From positions 35,613-73,369 of the forward strand of contig DGOK01000107.1 in the NCBI GenBank assembly GCA_002389385.1: DNA of 37,757 nucleotides, read 5' to 3'. Source of the DNA: Rhodospirillaceae bacterium UBA4468 (lineage in GTDB: Bacteria > Pseudomonadota > Alphaproteobacteria > Rhodospirillales > Casp-alpha2). Positions 1-7,226 of this stretch are shown piece by piece. A program made the position numbers and the translations under genes. The notes beneath the pieces were generated by a model that was not told where the DNA came from, did not search any database, and saw nothing but the letters and a program-made list of their open reading frames with translations. Position 1 is the stretch's first letter; each line of letters starts with the position of its first letter.

Positions 1-14
1 AGCGTTTTCGCCAT
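1..14 (-). CDS. leuC: 3-isopropylmalate dehydratase large subunit, first codons only (probable)
   Basis: Only the start of a minus-strand gene lies in the window: ATG at 14 followed by codons giving M-A-K-T and part of a fifth codon. A clear ribosome binding site (GGAGGA on the minus strand, about 19-24) sits five bases upstream of the ATG, so this is a real start. Many alphaproteobacterial LeuC proteins begin M-A-K-T-L-Y, and leuC commonly follows rplS in this group; that gene order is the main reason for the name. LeuC would be the Fe-S subunit of isopropylmalate isomerase in leucine synthesis. Five residues cannot prove identity. Confidence 0.5.
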
Positions 15-36
15 AGTATCCTCCACAATCGTTACT

Positions 37-59
37 GCCACCGGGCAATACCCGGCGGC
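37..59 (-). repeat. Hairpin between rplS and the next gene
   Basis: Nine-base arms at 37-45 and 51-59 pair around a five-base loop. In the minus-strand RNA the single mismatch becomes a G-U pair. No U tract follows, so it is not a standard intrinsic terminator. It may attenuate or stabilise mRNA between rplS and the following gene. Confidence 0.5.
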
Positions 60-96
60 TATCTTACATTCGGCCTAAGGGCCTAACTGTTTTAAC

Positions 97-567
97 TCAA
101 TCTGATTTCTCAGCCTTAGCTTTCTTCGCGTCACGTGTTTGCGCGTCACGAGCTTTCTTAGCTTCTTGTGCAACACGTTTTTCTTCCGCAGTAACCTTTG
201 CAGAATAACCAGTCGTTTTCTCAGCAATACGTGCTGACTTACCTTGGCGTCCACGAAGATAATATAGTTTCGCACGACGAACATCGCCACGGCGAATTAC
301 GTCAATGCTATCGATGCTCGGTGAGAAAATTGGGAAAACCCGCTCAACACCTTCGCCATATGAAATCTTACGTACAGTGAAAGCTTCATTGAGGCCTGCA
401 CCATTCCGAGAAATACATACACCTTCGAAAGCCTGTACACGCTCACGCGTACCTTCGACTACCTTCACGTTCACACGCAGTGTATCACCAGGTGCAAATG
501 CAGGAAGTGGACGTTCCGCGCTGAGGCGATCCATCTGTTCCTTATCGAGTTGTTCAATAATATTCAT
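97..567 (-). CDS. rplS: 50S ribosomal protein L19
   Basis: L19 lies at the interface of the large and small ribosomal subunits. The protein begins M-N-I-I-E-Q-L-D and shows the family motifs FAPGDTLRVNVKVVEG, FEGVCISRNGAGLNEAFTVR and RRAKLYYLRGRQGKSARI. I chose the ATG at 567 rather than a longer frame opening at 603, because the L19 family starts with this helix and AAGGA lies upstream. The core is the usual length, about 115 residues. It is followed by a charged Lys/Ala/Asp/Glu tail of roughly 40 residues, giving 156 in total. It is the last complete gene of the ffh-rpsP-rimM-trmD-rplS series, 20 bases after trmD. Confidence 0.97.
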   Translation of the reverse strand: MNIIEQLDKEQMDRLSAERPLPAFAPGDTLRVNVKVVEGTRERVQAFEGVCISRNGAGLNEAFTVRKISYGEGVERVFPIFSPSIDSIDVIRRGDVRRAKLYYLRGRQGKSARIAEKTTGYSAKVTAEEKRVAQEAKKARDAQTRDAKKAKAEKSD

Positions 568-587
568 AGCTTGTTTTCCTTCTTGGC

Positions 588-1286
588 TTAAATATTGCCG
601 CACCTATAACGTTCCCACAAGTCAGGACGTCGTTGACGCGTAATTTCCTCGGCCTGTGCAACACGCCAGGCACGAACATTTTCATGATGACCAGAGAGCA
701 AAACATCCGGCACACTTTGACCACGCCATTCGCGGGGACGGGTGTAATGCGGATATTCCAACAATCCAGTCTCGAAGCTTTCTTCATCTAATGACGCTTC
801 GGCACCGATGACGCCCGGCAAAAGCCGAACGCATGCATCGATAAGCGTCATTGCAGGCAACTCGCCTCCTGAGAGGACAAAATCACCAAGCGATATCTCT
901 TCACCAGGGCAGACATCCATCACGCGTTGATCAACGCCTTCAAAACGGCCGCAAAGCGCAATCAAACCTGGTCCATCGGCAAGCTCTCGAACTTTCTTTT
1001 GGCTTAAAGGGGCGCCACGGGGCGTCAAATAAACCAACGGCAGTTCTGGAGCATCAGCACGCGCACTTTCAATTGCACGGCCAATAACATCAGGGCGCAT
1101 CACCATGCCAGGACCACCGCCGAACGGTACATCATCAACACTGGAATGCTTGTCTTCAGCAAAGTCGCGAATATTAACGGCATCGAGAGACCAAAGGCCA
1201 CGCTCCAGCGCTTGCCTCAAAAGGGACACGCCAAGCGGCCCCGGAAACATGTCCGGGAAGATCGTGAGCACACGCGCGCGCCACAT
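588..1286 (-). CDS. trmD: tRNA (guanine-37-N1)-methyltransferase
   Basis: TrmD uses S-adenosylmethionine to methylate G37 next to the anticodon, which prevents frameshifting. The knotted SPOUT core is visible: FPDMF near the start, DDVPFGGGPGMVM, LCGRFEGVDQR, and the knot GDFVLSGGELPA followed by YPHYTRP. A GTG at 1310 overlaps the rimM stop by four bases, but I prefer the ATG at 1286. GAGG sits seven bases before that ATG, no good site precedes the GTG, and TrmD proteins usually start a few residues before the first beta strand. The resulting 232 residues fit the family. It lies between rimM and rplS, the usual order. Confidence 0.96.
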   Translation of the reverse strand: MWRARVLTIFPDMFPGPLGVSLLRQALERGLWSLDAVNIRDFAEDKHSSVDDVPFGGGPGMVMRPDVIGRAIESARADAPELPLVYLTPRGAPLSQKKVRELADGPGLIALCGRFEGVDQRVMDVCPGEEISLGDFVLSGGELPAMTLIDACVRLLPGVIGAEASLDEESFETGLLEYPHYTRPREWRGQSVPDVLLSGHHENVRAWRVAQAEEITRQRRPDLWERYRCGNI

Positions 1287-1306
1287 CTTATTTACCTCAG
1301 TCTCCG

Positions 1307-1852
1307 TCACGTCGTCTCATCCTTCGCTTCTTCATTTTGCTCCGAGGGAACAACGAATTCCTCCGGCGGATTTATAACCACTTTCCCACCCTTGATATCA
1401 ACCACCGGCACGGCGGCATTTGTAAATGGCACTAAAATATTGCCACTAATTTCAAGTATAGGTCCGGCGCCAAAATCAAAGACACCCTTTATCTTACCTA
1501 AGACCTCACCATCCGTATTCACTGCCTCTAAGCCTTCAAGGTCCGCATTATAAAACTCGTCCTCATCTGGTGGCGGAAGTTGTGATCGCTCAATGAACAA
1601 TTCCGTTCGTTTGAGCGCTTCCGCCGCATTGCGATCTTTCACCCCATCAACCCACGCCAGGACCGCGCCTTTTTGCATTCCATTTGCGCGAATACCGAAT
1701 TGCCTATTACCCGTTTGATCATAAAGCGGGCCATAACTGGCAATATCCATAGGGTCATCCGTGAAGCTCTTAATTCGAACTTCGCCTTTGATACCCCTAA
1801 CCCCAACAATAATGCCGAGACGGACGGGTTCTATTAATCGCTGGCTCATCAT
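1307..1852 (-). CDS. rimM: 16S rRNA processing protein RimM
   Basis: RimM helps mature the 3' (head) domain of the 30S subunit and binds S19. The N-terminal RimM domain is seen in RLGIIVGVRGIKGEVRIKSF and FIERSQLP. A PRC-barrel-like C-terminal half includes EFYNADLEGL, VFDFGAGPILEI, LVPFTNAAVPVVDI and INPPEEF. The start is uncertain by one or two codons: TTG 1855, ATG 1852 and ATG 1849 are consecutive, and none has a strong ribosome binding site. I take the first ATG, giving 181 residues, typical for the family. Its stop overlaps an alternative GTG of trmD; rpsP ends 23 bases upstream. Confidence 0.95.
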   Translation of the reverse strand: MMSQRLIEPVRLGIIVGVRGIKGEVRIKSFTDDPMDIASYGPLYDQTGNRQFGIRANGMQKGAVLAWVDGVKDRNAAEALKRTELFIERSQLPPPDEDEFYNADLEGLEAVNTDGEVLGKIKGVFDFGAGPILEISGNILVPFTNAAVPVVDIKGGKVVINPPEEFVVPSEQNEEAKDETT

Positions 1853-1875
1853 CAATAATTACGCAAACAGCGTGA

Positions 1876-2367
1876 TCAGGCCTCCTTCTTCTCTTCTTCA
1901 GCTGGTGCTTCTTCCGCAGCAGCTTCTTCGGCAGGTGCTTCTTCTGCAGCAGGCTTTTCAGCAGCAGCTTCAGCTTCTGTAGGTGCAGCAGCAGCAGCTT
2001 CAGCTTCAGCAGCGGCTTCAGCCATTGCCTTCTTTTTCTCTTCAGCTTCAGCCAGACGCTCTTGCGCTTTGGCTTTAGGCAAATGCTTCTTTGTCTGCTC
2101 GTGGATCACAGGCATTTCACCCATGTCCGCCTTAGCTAAGAAACGTGCAACACGATCGGATGGTGTCGCACCGACACTAAGCCAATACTTGATCCGCTCT
2201 TGGTCAAGCTTCACACGATCTTCGTGGTCTTTTGCGAGCATTGGGTTGTATGAACCCACGCGCTCAATAAAACGGCCATCACGTGAACGACGTGAGTCTG
2301 CAATAACGATGCGGTAGTAAGGACGTTTTTTCGCCCCACCGCGGGACAATCTGATTTTAAGTGACAT
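1876..2367 (-). CDS. rpsP: 30S ribosomal protein S16 with long Ala/Glu tail
   Basis: S16 is a small-subunit assembly protein. The core is plain in the first 80 residues: MSLKIRLSRGGAKKRPYYRI, DSRRSRDGRFIERVGSYNP and RIKYWLSVGATPSDRV. Most S16 proteins are 80 to 100 residues, but this one is 163. From about residue 100 it runs into a Lys/Glu/Ala-rich stretch and then an almost pure Ala/Glu/Pro tail with repeated APAEEAAAEE-like units, encoded by GCA/GCT-GAA repeats at about 1880-2050. The tail is probably flexible. The gene follows ffh after 92 bases and precedes rimM by 23. Confidence 0.97.
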   Translation of the reverse strand: MSLKIRLSRGGAKKRPYYRIVIADSRRSRDGRFIERVGSYNPMLAKDHEDRVKLDQERIKYWLSVGATPSDRVARFLAKADMGEMPVIHEQTKKHLPKAKAQERLAEAEEKKKAMAEAAAEAEAAAAAPTEAEAAAEKPAAEEAPAEEAAAEEAPAEEEKKEA

Positions 2368-2459
2368 ATTCTGTTCTAAGTCCTTCTTAAGTGTAGTATT
2401 TTAGTCGGTTAAAATTTCTCAACGATATATGAACTCAAATTTCGTCTGAGCTCTCACCG

Positions 2460-3839
2460 CTATCTCATGCCGGGAGGCAATCCGCCTCCCATTCCCGGAA
2501 AGCCAGCAGTAAGACCAGGCATCCTGCCCGATTTCCCCATTTTCCCAGCTTTCTTCATAAACTGTGACATTTGCTTGTGTTGCTTGAGCACTCGATTCAC
2601 TTCCTGCACTGTCGTGCCTGAACCCGTTGCAATACGTCGACGACGCGAACCATTTAACAGCTTTGGATTACGTCGTTCTTTAGGTGTCATTGCCAAAATG
2701 ATGGCTTCCTGATGCGACAGCATCTTGTCGTCCACGTTCGCACCAGCCATCTGCTGCTTAATATTCTTTGCACCCGGCAACATCCCTAAGATGCCTTCTA
2801 AGCTACCCATCTGGCGAATTTTACGAAACTGATCGACCATATCTTCAAGGGTGAATTCACCCTTCATCATTTTCTTAGCAAGCTTCTCAGCGTCTTCTTC
2901 TTCGACGACTTGCTGGGCGCGTTCAACCAAGCCAACGACATCGCCCATTCCAAGGATTGAGCCAGCGATACGGCTAGCATCGAACGCATCAAGTGCGTCC
3001 ATTTTCTCGCCTGTACCTAAAAGCTTGATCGGCTTACCCGTTACCGAACGCATCGAAAGCGCAGCACCACCACGTGCATCGCCATCAACACGGGTGAGTA
3101 CAATGCCGGTAATACCAACTTTCTCGTCGAACTCTCTGGCCAGATTAACAGCATCTTGACCGGTCATTGCATCGACAACGAGCAATGTCTCGGTTGGGTT
3201 GGCAACGTCACGAACCTGCTTAACTTCACCCATCAGTTCCTGATCGATGTGCAAGCGACCCGCGGTATCCAGGATAACCACGTCATAGCCTTCAATGCGG
3301 CCTGTGTGCATTGCGCGCTTAGCAATAGCTACGGGTTGCTCACCAAAGATCGGTGCTAATACTTGAACTTCGGTTTGCGTGCCGAGCTGTTGCAACTGCT
3401 GTTGAGCCGCTGGACGGTGAATATCGAGAGACGCCATCAGGACTTTTTTCTTTTCCCGAGTGGTCAGTCTGAGGGCGATCTTAGCAGATGTAGTCGTTTT
3501 ACCAGAACCCTGGAGTCCAACCATCAAGATGGCAACCGGCAGATTGGTATCAATCCGAAGGGCTTCAGGTACGGTACCGCCCAGCATTTCGACCATATGG
3601 TCATGAACGATTTTGACGACTTGCTGGCCTGGCTGAATTGAGCGCAGAACTTCTTGCCCAACAGCTGTTTCTCGGACGCCATCGACGAATTCTTTAACAA
3701 CATGCAACGCAACGTCAGCTTCAAGCAATGCCACACGAATATCGCGCAGCGCTGCATCAACGTCCGCTTCTTTCAACGCACCCCGTTTTTTGAGGCCATC
3801 GAAGATATCTGAGAGCTTGCTTTGCAGGCCGTCAAACAT
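2460..3839 (-). CDS. ffh: Signal recognition particle protein Ffh (SRP54)
   Basis: Ffh is the GTPase of the bacterial signal recognition particle; with 4.5S RNA it binds signal sequences of nascent membrane proteins and docks on FtsY. Domain N is about residues 1-90. Domain G has the P-loop GLQGSGKT at 108-115, D139/R142 in DIHRPAA, DTAGR at 191-195 and TRVDGDARGG at 249-258. The methionine-rich M domain includes RRRRIATGSGTTVQEVN, then a Met/Gly tail ending GLPPGMR. Its 459 residues are typical. AGGA lies eight bases before the ATG, and a sigma70-type promoter lies about 125 bases upstream. It opens the operon running into rpsP. The partner gene ftsY lies 1.2 kb away. Confidence 0.98.
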   Translation of the reverse strand: MFDGLQSKLSDIFDGLKKRGALKEADVDAALRDIRVALLEADVALHVVKEFVDGVRETAVGQEVLRSIQPGQQVVKIVHDHMVEMLGGTVPEALRIDTNLPVAILMVGLQGSGKTTTSAKIALRLTTREKKKVLMASLDIHRPAAQQQLQQLGTQTEVQVLAPIFGEQPVAIAKRAMHTGRIEGYDVVILDTAGRLHIDQELMGEVKQVRDVANPTETLLVVDAMTGQDAVNLAREFDEKVGITGIVLTRVDGDARGGAALSMRSVTGKPIKLLGTGEKMDALDAFDASRIAGSILGMGDVVGLVERAQQVVEEEDAEKLAKKMMKGEFTLEDMVDQFRKIRQMGSLEGILGMLPGAKNIKQQMAGANVDDKMLSHQEAIILAMTPKERRNPKLLNGSRRRRIATGSGTTVQEVNRVLKQHKQMSQFMKKAGKMGKSGRMPGLTAGFPGMGGGLPPGMR

Positions 3840-3963
3840 TGTAAAATCCTATGTCTAATGGGTCGCAAGCCATGCTCTCAACGGAAAACGCGCCAATGCA
3901 CGATACTCGCGGATTGGCGGCGCCCCTCAAGGCGTGGGTTTTAGATGACCCGGAATAAAAGGC

Positions 3964-3992
3964 AAACTATGGAGCAACATACAATATGTCAA
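3964..3992 (-). promoter_or_regulatory. Sigma70-type promoter for the ffh operon
   Basis: On the minus strand TTGACA (3987-3992) is followed after exactly 17 bases by TAGTTT (3964-3969). Transcription would start near 3957, leaving a leader of about 118 bases before ffh. The -35 is perfect; the -10 matches at three of six positions, so it is good but not ideal. Confidence 0.65.
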
Positions 3993-4082
3993 GTATTACA
4001 CACCCGCCGACGTAGATCTGTGAAATCATAATTTGCTATTATTAATTGTGGTTTTTATTATAAACAACTTTATATTGTGTTT

Positions 4083-4424
4083 ATGCAAAAGACTTTATCC
4101 CAACAGATTGATTATCACATCGCATGGCGGTTGACCCAGTTGCGAGAAGCTAGGGAAATATCTCGCGAGCAACTCGCCGCTTTGATCAATATTCCAGTGC
4201 ACGACATCTATAGATTTGAAACTGCGCATACTGCAATGAACGCACGCGAGCTCGCAATATTCGCGAAAGGGCTAGAAGTAACACCGAACGAATTCTATGC
4301 ACAATTTCCTGAAAATTTCTTGTGCAAAATCCCGCCAATCCTTTGGCTTAGCTGCACGACAGGCTGGGCGGCATTATTAGGTTTTGTTGACCTAACGCGC
4401 GGCACCAAGCATTTTTGTGCATGA
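4083..4424 (+). CDS. XRE-family helix-turn-helix transcriptional regulator
   Basis: A 113-residue protein with an N-terminal Cro/CI-type helix-turn-helix, roughly residues 15-72. The pattern LTQLREAREISREQLAALINIP followed by IYRFETAHTAMNARELAIFAKGLEVTPNEFY (split here for reading) matches the five-helix fold with recognition helix and the LGVSP-like turn. A GTG at 4077 is an alternative start; ATG at 4083 fits the fold better. The C-terminal 40 residues are hydrophobic with two cysteines, and I do not recognise them. The gene diverges from ffh across an AT-rich spacer. Its stop overlaps by four bases (ATGA) the start of the broken ferredoxin-like gene, so the two were probably co-transcribed. 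The target is unknown; it may regulate itself and its neighbour. Confidence 0.7.
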   Translation: MQKTLSQQIDYHIAWRLTQLREAREISREQLAALINIPVHDIYRFETAHTAMNARELAIFAKGLEVTPNEFYAQFPENFLCKIPPILWLSCTTGWAALLGFVDLTRGTKHFCA

Positions 4425-4892
4425 ACATTGATCAACTCATCACTGCACTCATCCCATCTGGCATGATCATCCGAGGAGGATTTCACCCACGGGATAAAGA
4501 TAAAGCCCCACCAGATACGCAAACCATCATTATGATTGGGAATGCAGGCCCAGAGATATAGCGCGCATTTTCTAATGAGCCACACATTGGCCCGAATGCG
4601 CTTGATGCATGGACACGTAAGAACCTCACGCCTATCGCTGATGATGTTAAAGCACAAATAGTTTTTCCGTTCGATGGACCTCCCTACTATCCCTTTCAAC
4701 ACTCGGCGATACAGGCAGACGATGTTTATCCTTCGCCCATAGGGCCGCTTATCCATCCTGGATTTGGATTATGGCATGCATATCGTGCTGCCTTTTTGTT
4801 TACCGAAAACCTCGACATACCAACAAAAAATACAGACAGCGTCTCCTTGCGACATCTGCACAGAACAGCCGTGTATGAATACATGCCCCGTA
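4421..4892 (+). pseudogene. Ferredoxin-like Fe-S protein, N-terminal part (split by inversion)
   Basis: Reading from the ATG at 4421 gives an N-terminal part with VFPFDGPPYYPFQ, PSPIGPLIHPGFGLWHAYRA and then SPCDICTEQPCMNTCPV, a 4Fe-4S cysteine cluster motif. I recognise the type (a ferredoxin-like protein common in alphaproteobacteria) but know of no assigned function. Three lesions are visible. An in-frame TAG at 4559-4561 lies in GNAGPEI-stop-RAF, where a tryptophan is likely. A frameshift of +1 lies near the six-A run at 4825-4830, needed to reach the cysteine motif. The coding then stops at 4892, where the sequence becomes the antisense of another gene. The missing C-terminal part is at 8317-8133 on the other strand. 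Confidence 0.85.
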
Positions 4893-4911
4893 TGCGAAGT
4901 TCGTGGATCAT
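4891..4911 (-). pseudogene. NIPSNAP-family gene, first seven codons (split by inversion)
   Basis: On the minus strand ATG at 4911 begins M-I-H-E-L-R-I, the typical first beta strand of NIPSNAP-family proteins. After codon seven the reading runs into the antisense of the ferredoxin-like gene and loses similarity. The rest of this gene starts at 8316 on the plus strand. Joining the two at the shared TA gives M-I-H-E-L-R-I-Y-H-C-A-P-G-R-M-P-D without a frame change. Confidence 0.8.
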
Positions 4912-4920
4912 GATCGTGAT

Positions 4921-4969
4921 CTTTCGTCAATTGTGGGGGCCGATTTGGCCAAATAATGGATGACGAAAG
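4921..4969 (-). repeat. Nine-base inverted repeat with inner hairpin after ftsY
   Basis: CTTTCGTCA at 4921-4929 and its exact complement TGACGAAAG at 4961-4969 enclose a second small stem, GGCC with GGCC, at 4938-4950. It lies 70 bases downstream of the ftsY stop, inside the left end of the inverted segment. It may act as a terminator or mRNA end, but no U tract follows on either strand. Confidence 0.5.
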
Positions 4970-5040
4970 TTTATCACTTAGAATATTTAAAGGCGACTTT
5001 TTAGGAAGCAGAAGGTTTCGCTAATTAGACGGCGATGTAC

Positions 5041-5979
5041 TCAGTCGACTGGCAGGCCCATCAGTGAGTGCGCAAAGGCTTTTGATTCAAATGGTTTCAA
5101 GTCATCGATGCCTTCGCCGACACCGACCGCATGAACGGGCAACCCAAATTTCTCAGCGAGACCAATAACCACACCACCACGTGCTGATCCATCAAGTTTG
5201 GTCATTACGAGGCCAGAAATATTGACCATTTCTTTGAATGTCTCGACCTGGCTATGTGCATTTTGGCCAATAGTACTGTCCATGACCAACAAGGTCGTAT
5301 GGGGGGCACTGTCATCGATCTTTTTGATGACGCGGATAATTTTCTCTAATTCTGCCATCAGGTCCTTGCGGTTTTGTAGCCGTCCTGCCGTATCAACCAT
5401 CATGACATCAATACCTGCAGTTTTGGCTTCCTCGTAGGCACCATAAACCAGGCCAGCGGCATCGCCGACATGCTTGCCAGAGATAACTTCACATCCCGAT
5501 CGCTCACCCCAAATTTGTAACTGTTCAACAGCGGCAGCCCTGAAGGTGTCACCTGCAACCAAAATGACGGACTTGCCCTCAGACTTGAATTGATTTGCAA
5601 GCTTGCCAATTGTCGTTGTTTTTCCTGATCCATTTACCCCGCACACAAGGACAACGTGTGGTTTGTTTGTCGGGTTAATTGTCAATGGTGCAACGACTGT
5701 ATCCAGAATAGTGGTCATTTCATCGGCGAGCGCACGTTTGATCTCGTCCTCGGTGACTTCTTTGTCAAATTTTGTTTTTGCGATGGCACTTGCGAGTTTG
5801 GCTGCTGTCGTAACGCCAATATCCGCCATGATTAAAGCTTCTTCGAGTTCGTCCAATGCAGCCTGATCAAGTTTGCGTCCACGGAACAAAGCACCGATAG
5901 AGCCTGTAAGCTTTTCTGATGATTTGCCGAGCCCGGCACGAAGACGACCAAGCCAGCTTTTCTTAACGTCGTCACTCAT
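5041..5979 (-). CDS. ftsY: Signal recognition particle receptor FtsY
   Basis: FtsY is the membrane-associated GTPase that receives SRP-ribosome complexes and hands them to the translocon; it pairs with Ffh. An N domain (about 1-100) precedes the G domain with GVNGSGKT at 114-121, DTFRAAA at 144-150, DTAGR at 196-200 and TKLDGSARGG at 260-269. The protein ends with GEGIDDLKPF and a short tail. At 312 residues it lacks the long acidic A domain of the E. coli protein; a basic/amphipathic N-terminus (KKSWLGRLRAGLGKSSEKL) probably binds membrane. Its ATG at 5979 overlaps the mtaB stop by four bases. Because of the inversion it now points the same way as ffh. Confidence 0.97.
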   Translation of the reverse strand: MSDDVKKSWLGRLRAGLGKSSEKLTGSIGALFRGRKLDQAALDELEEALIMADIGVTTAAKLASAIAKTKFDKEVTEDEIKRALADEMTTILDTVVAPLTINPTNKPHVVLVCGVNGSGKTTTIGKLANQFKSEGKSVILVAGDTFRAAAVEQLQIWGERSGCEVISGKHVGDAAGLVYGAYEEAKTAGIDVMMVDTAGRLQNRKDLMAELEKIIRVIKKIDDSAPHTTLLVMDSTIGQNAHSQVETFKEMVNISGLVMTKLDGSARGGVVIGLAEKFGLPVHAVGVGEGIDDLKPFESKAFAHSLMGLPVD

Positions 5980-7226
5980 GATACACGTTGAACCTCAAGA
6001 TTGCCGTTCGTGACGCGAACAACGTGGCCCGTGATGATTTCTCCAGGCTCAGCGCCATCAATAATATATGCAGGAACATAATGCTGAGTAAGGCCGCGTC
6101 CGTTCTTTTCAACAAGTACGTTCACGGCGTTGCCGATTTCAGCAGACATGAAGTGATTGAGAGCGATGTCTCCTGCAGCGCGAATTTCCTGTGCGCGTGC
6201 CTTTCGCTCAGGCACATCAACCGTTGGCATCTTTGCAGCGGGCGTCCCTTCGCGTTCTGAATAGGGGAATACATGAAGGTGGGTCAGGCCAAGATCACTG
6301 ACAGAGGATAGCGTGTTCTCAAACATCTCTCGGGTTTCAGTAGGAAAGCCGGTTATCAAATCGGCGCCAAAGACAACATCAGGGCGAACGGCGCGCGCGC
6401 GCTGGACCACGCGAAAGGCATCATCTCGAAGATGGCGACGTTTCATCCGTTTGAGAACCATATCGTCCATAGCCTGTAAGCTAAGGTGCAAATGTGGCAT
6501 CAGTCTTGGCTCATTTGCCAGCGTATCAAATAAGGCGTCATCCATCGCTGCAGGATCGAGCGAGCTGAGGCGTAATCTCATGAGCTCTGGTACTTGCACC
6601 AAAAGCCGCTTAATTATTTCACCCAACTGTGGTTGTCCCGGAAGGTCTGTGCCATAGGAACAGATGTCGACGCCCGTTAGAACAATCTCGCAATAGCCTT
6701 CTTTAATCAGTGTGCGGGTTTGTTCAACAATTGCCCCCAAAGGCACGGAACGATTATTGCCGCGTGCGAAGGGGATTATGCAAAATGTACATCGATGGTC
6801 ACAGCCTTGTTGTATCTGAACAAAGGCGCGCGAACGACCATCAAAACCTTTGACGAGATGACTCGCTGTTTCTTTAACCGTCATGATATCTGCGACTTGA
6901 ATTTCTGCGTGGCCGTTCAAGCTTGCGAACGTTTCCGCACGCATCTTCTCTTCGTTGCCGATGACGTCGTCAACTTCAGGCATTGCAGCGAACGTTTCTG
7001 GATTTAATTGAGCGGCGCAACCGGTAACAATGATTCGTTTTTCTGGATTCTTTCGATGTGCTTTGCGAATAGTTTGACGCGCCTGACGTTCAGCCTCGGC
7101 GGTAACGGCACATGTATTAATGATGATTGCGTCATTAAGCCCGGCTTGAACGGCGTGGCCCCGGATAACTTCGCTCTCAAATGTATTGAGACGGCAACCC
7201 ATGGTGATGATATCGGAAGCGCTCAT
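5976..7226 (-). CDS. mtaB: tRNA t6A37 methylthiotransferase MtaB
   Basis: MtaB is a radical-SAM enzyme that converts t6A37 to ms2t6A37 in tRNAs reading ANN codons. The N-terminal UPF0004 domain has the three cluster cysteines C11 (GCRLN), C39 (NTCAVT) and C70 (TGCAAQ). The radical-SAM motif is C142-x3-C146-x2-C149 in GCDHRCTFCIIPFARG. GVDICSYG and LRLSSLDP follow, and a short TRAM-like C-terminus. The NTCAVT and GVDICSYG signatures favour MtaB over MiaB. Its 416 residues are typical. The start overlaps the dapF stop by four bases and the stop overlaps ftsY by four bases, so dapF-mtaB-ftsY is one translational unit. Confidence 0.95.
   Translation of the reverse strand: MSASDIITMGCRLNTFESEVIRGHAVQAGLNDAIIINTCAVTAEAERQARQTIRKAHRKNPEKRIIVTGCAAQLNPETFAAMPEVDDVIGNEEKMRAETFASLNGHAEIQVADIMTVKETASHLVKGFDGRSRAFVQIQQGCDHRCTFCIIPFARGNNRSVPLGAIVEQTRTLIKEGYCEIVLTGVDICSYGTDLPGQPQLGEIIKRLLVQVPELMRLRLSSLDPAAMDDALFDTLANEPRLMPHLHLSLQAMDDMVLKRMKRRHLRDDAFRVVQRARAVRPDVVFGADLITGFPTETREMFENTLSSVSDLGLTHLHVFPYSEREGTPAAKMPTVDVPERKARAQEIRAAGDIALNHFMSAEIGNAVNVLVEKNGRGLTQHYVPAYIIDGAEPGEIITGHVVRVTNGNLEVQRVS

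Noticed and set aside
75..290. Small Lys/Arg-rich open frames over rplS, and similar frames opposite rpsP and other genes
   Set aside because: They are other-frame readings of clear genes; low-complexity tails produce them.
3840..4080. A 4.5S SRP RNA gene next to ffh
   Set aside because: The conserved GGAAGCAGC-type apical loop and long helix are not present in this spacer.
4726..4911. Open minus-strand frame of 61 codons beginning M-I-H-E-L-R-I
   Set aside because: Only the first seven codons are NIPSNAP-like; the rest is antisense to the ferredoxin-like gene. I list the seven codons as a split pseudogene, not this frame as a gene.
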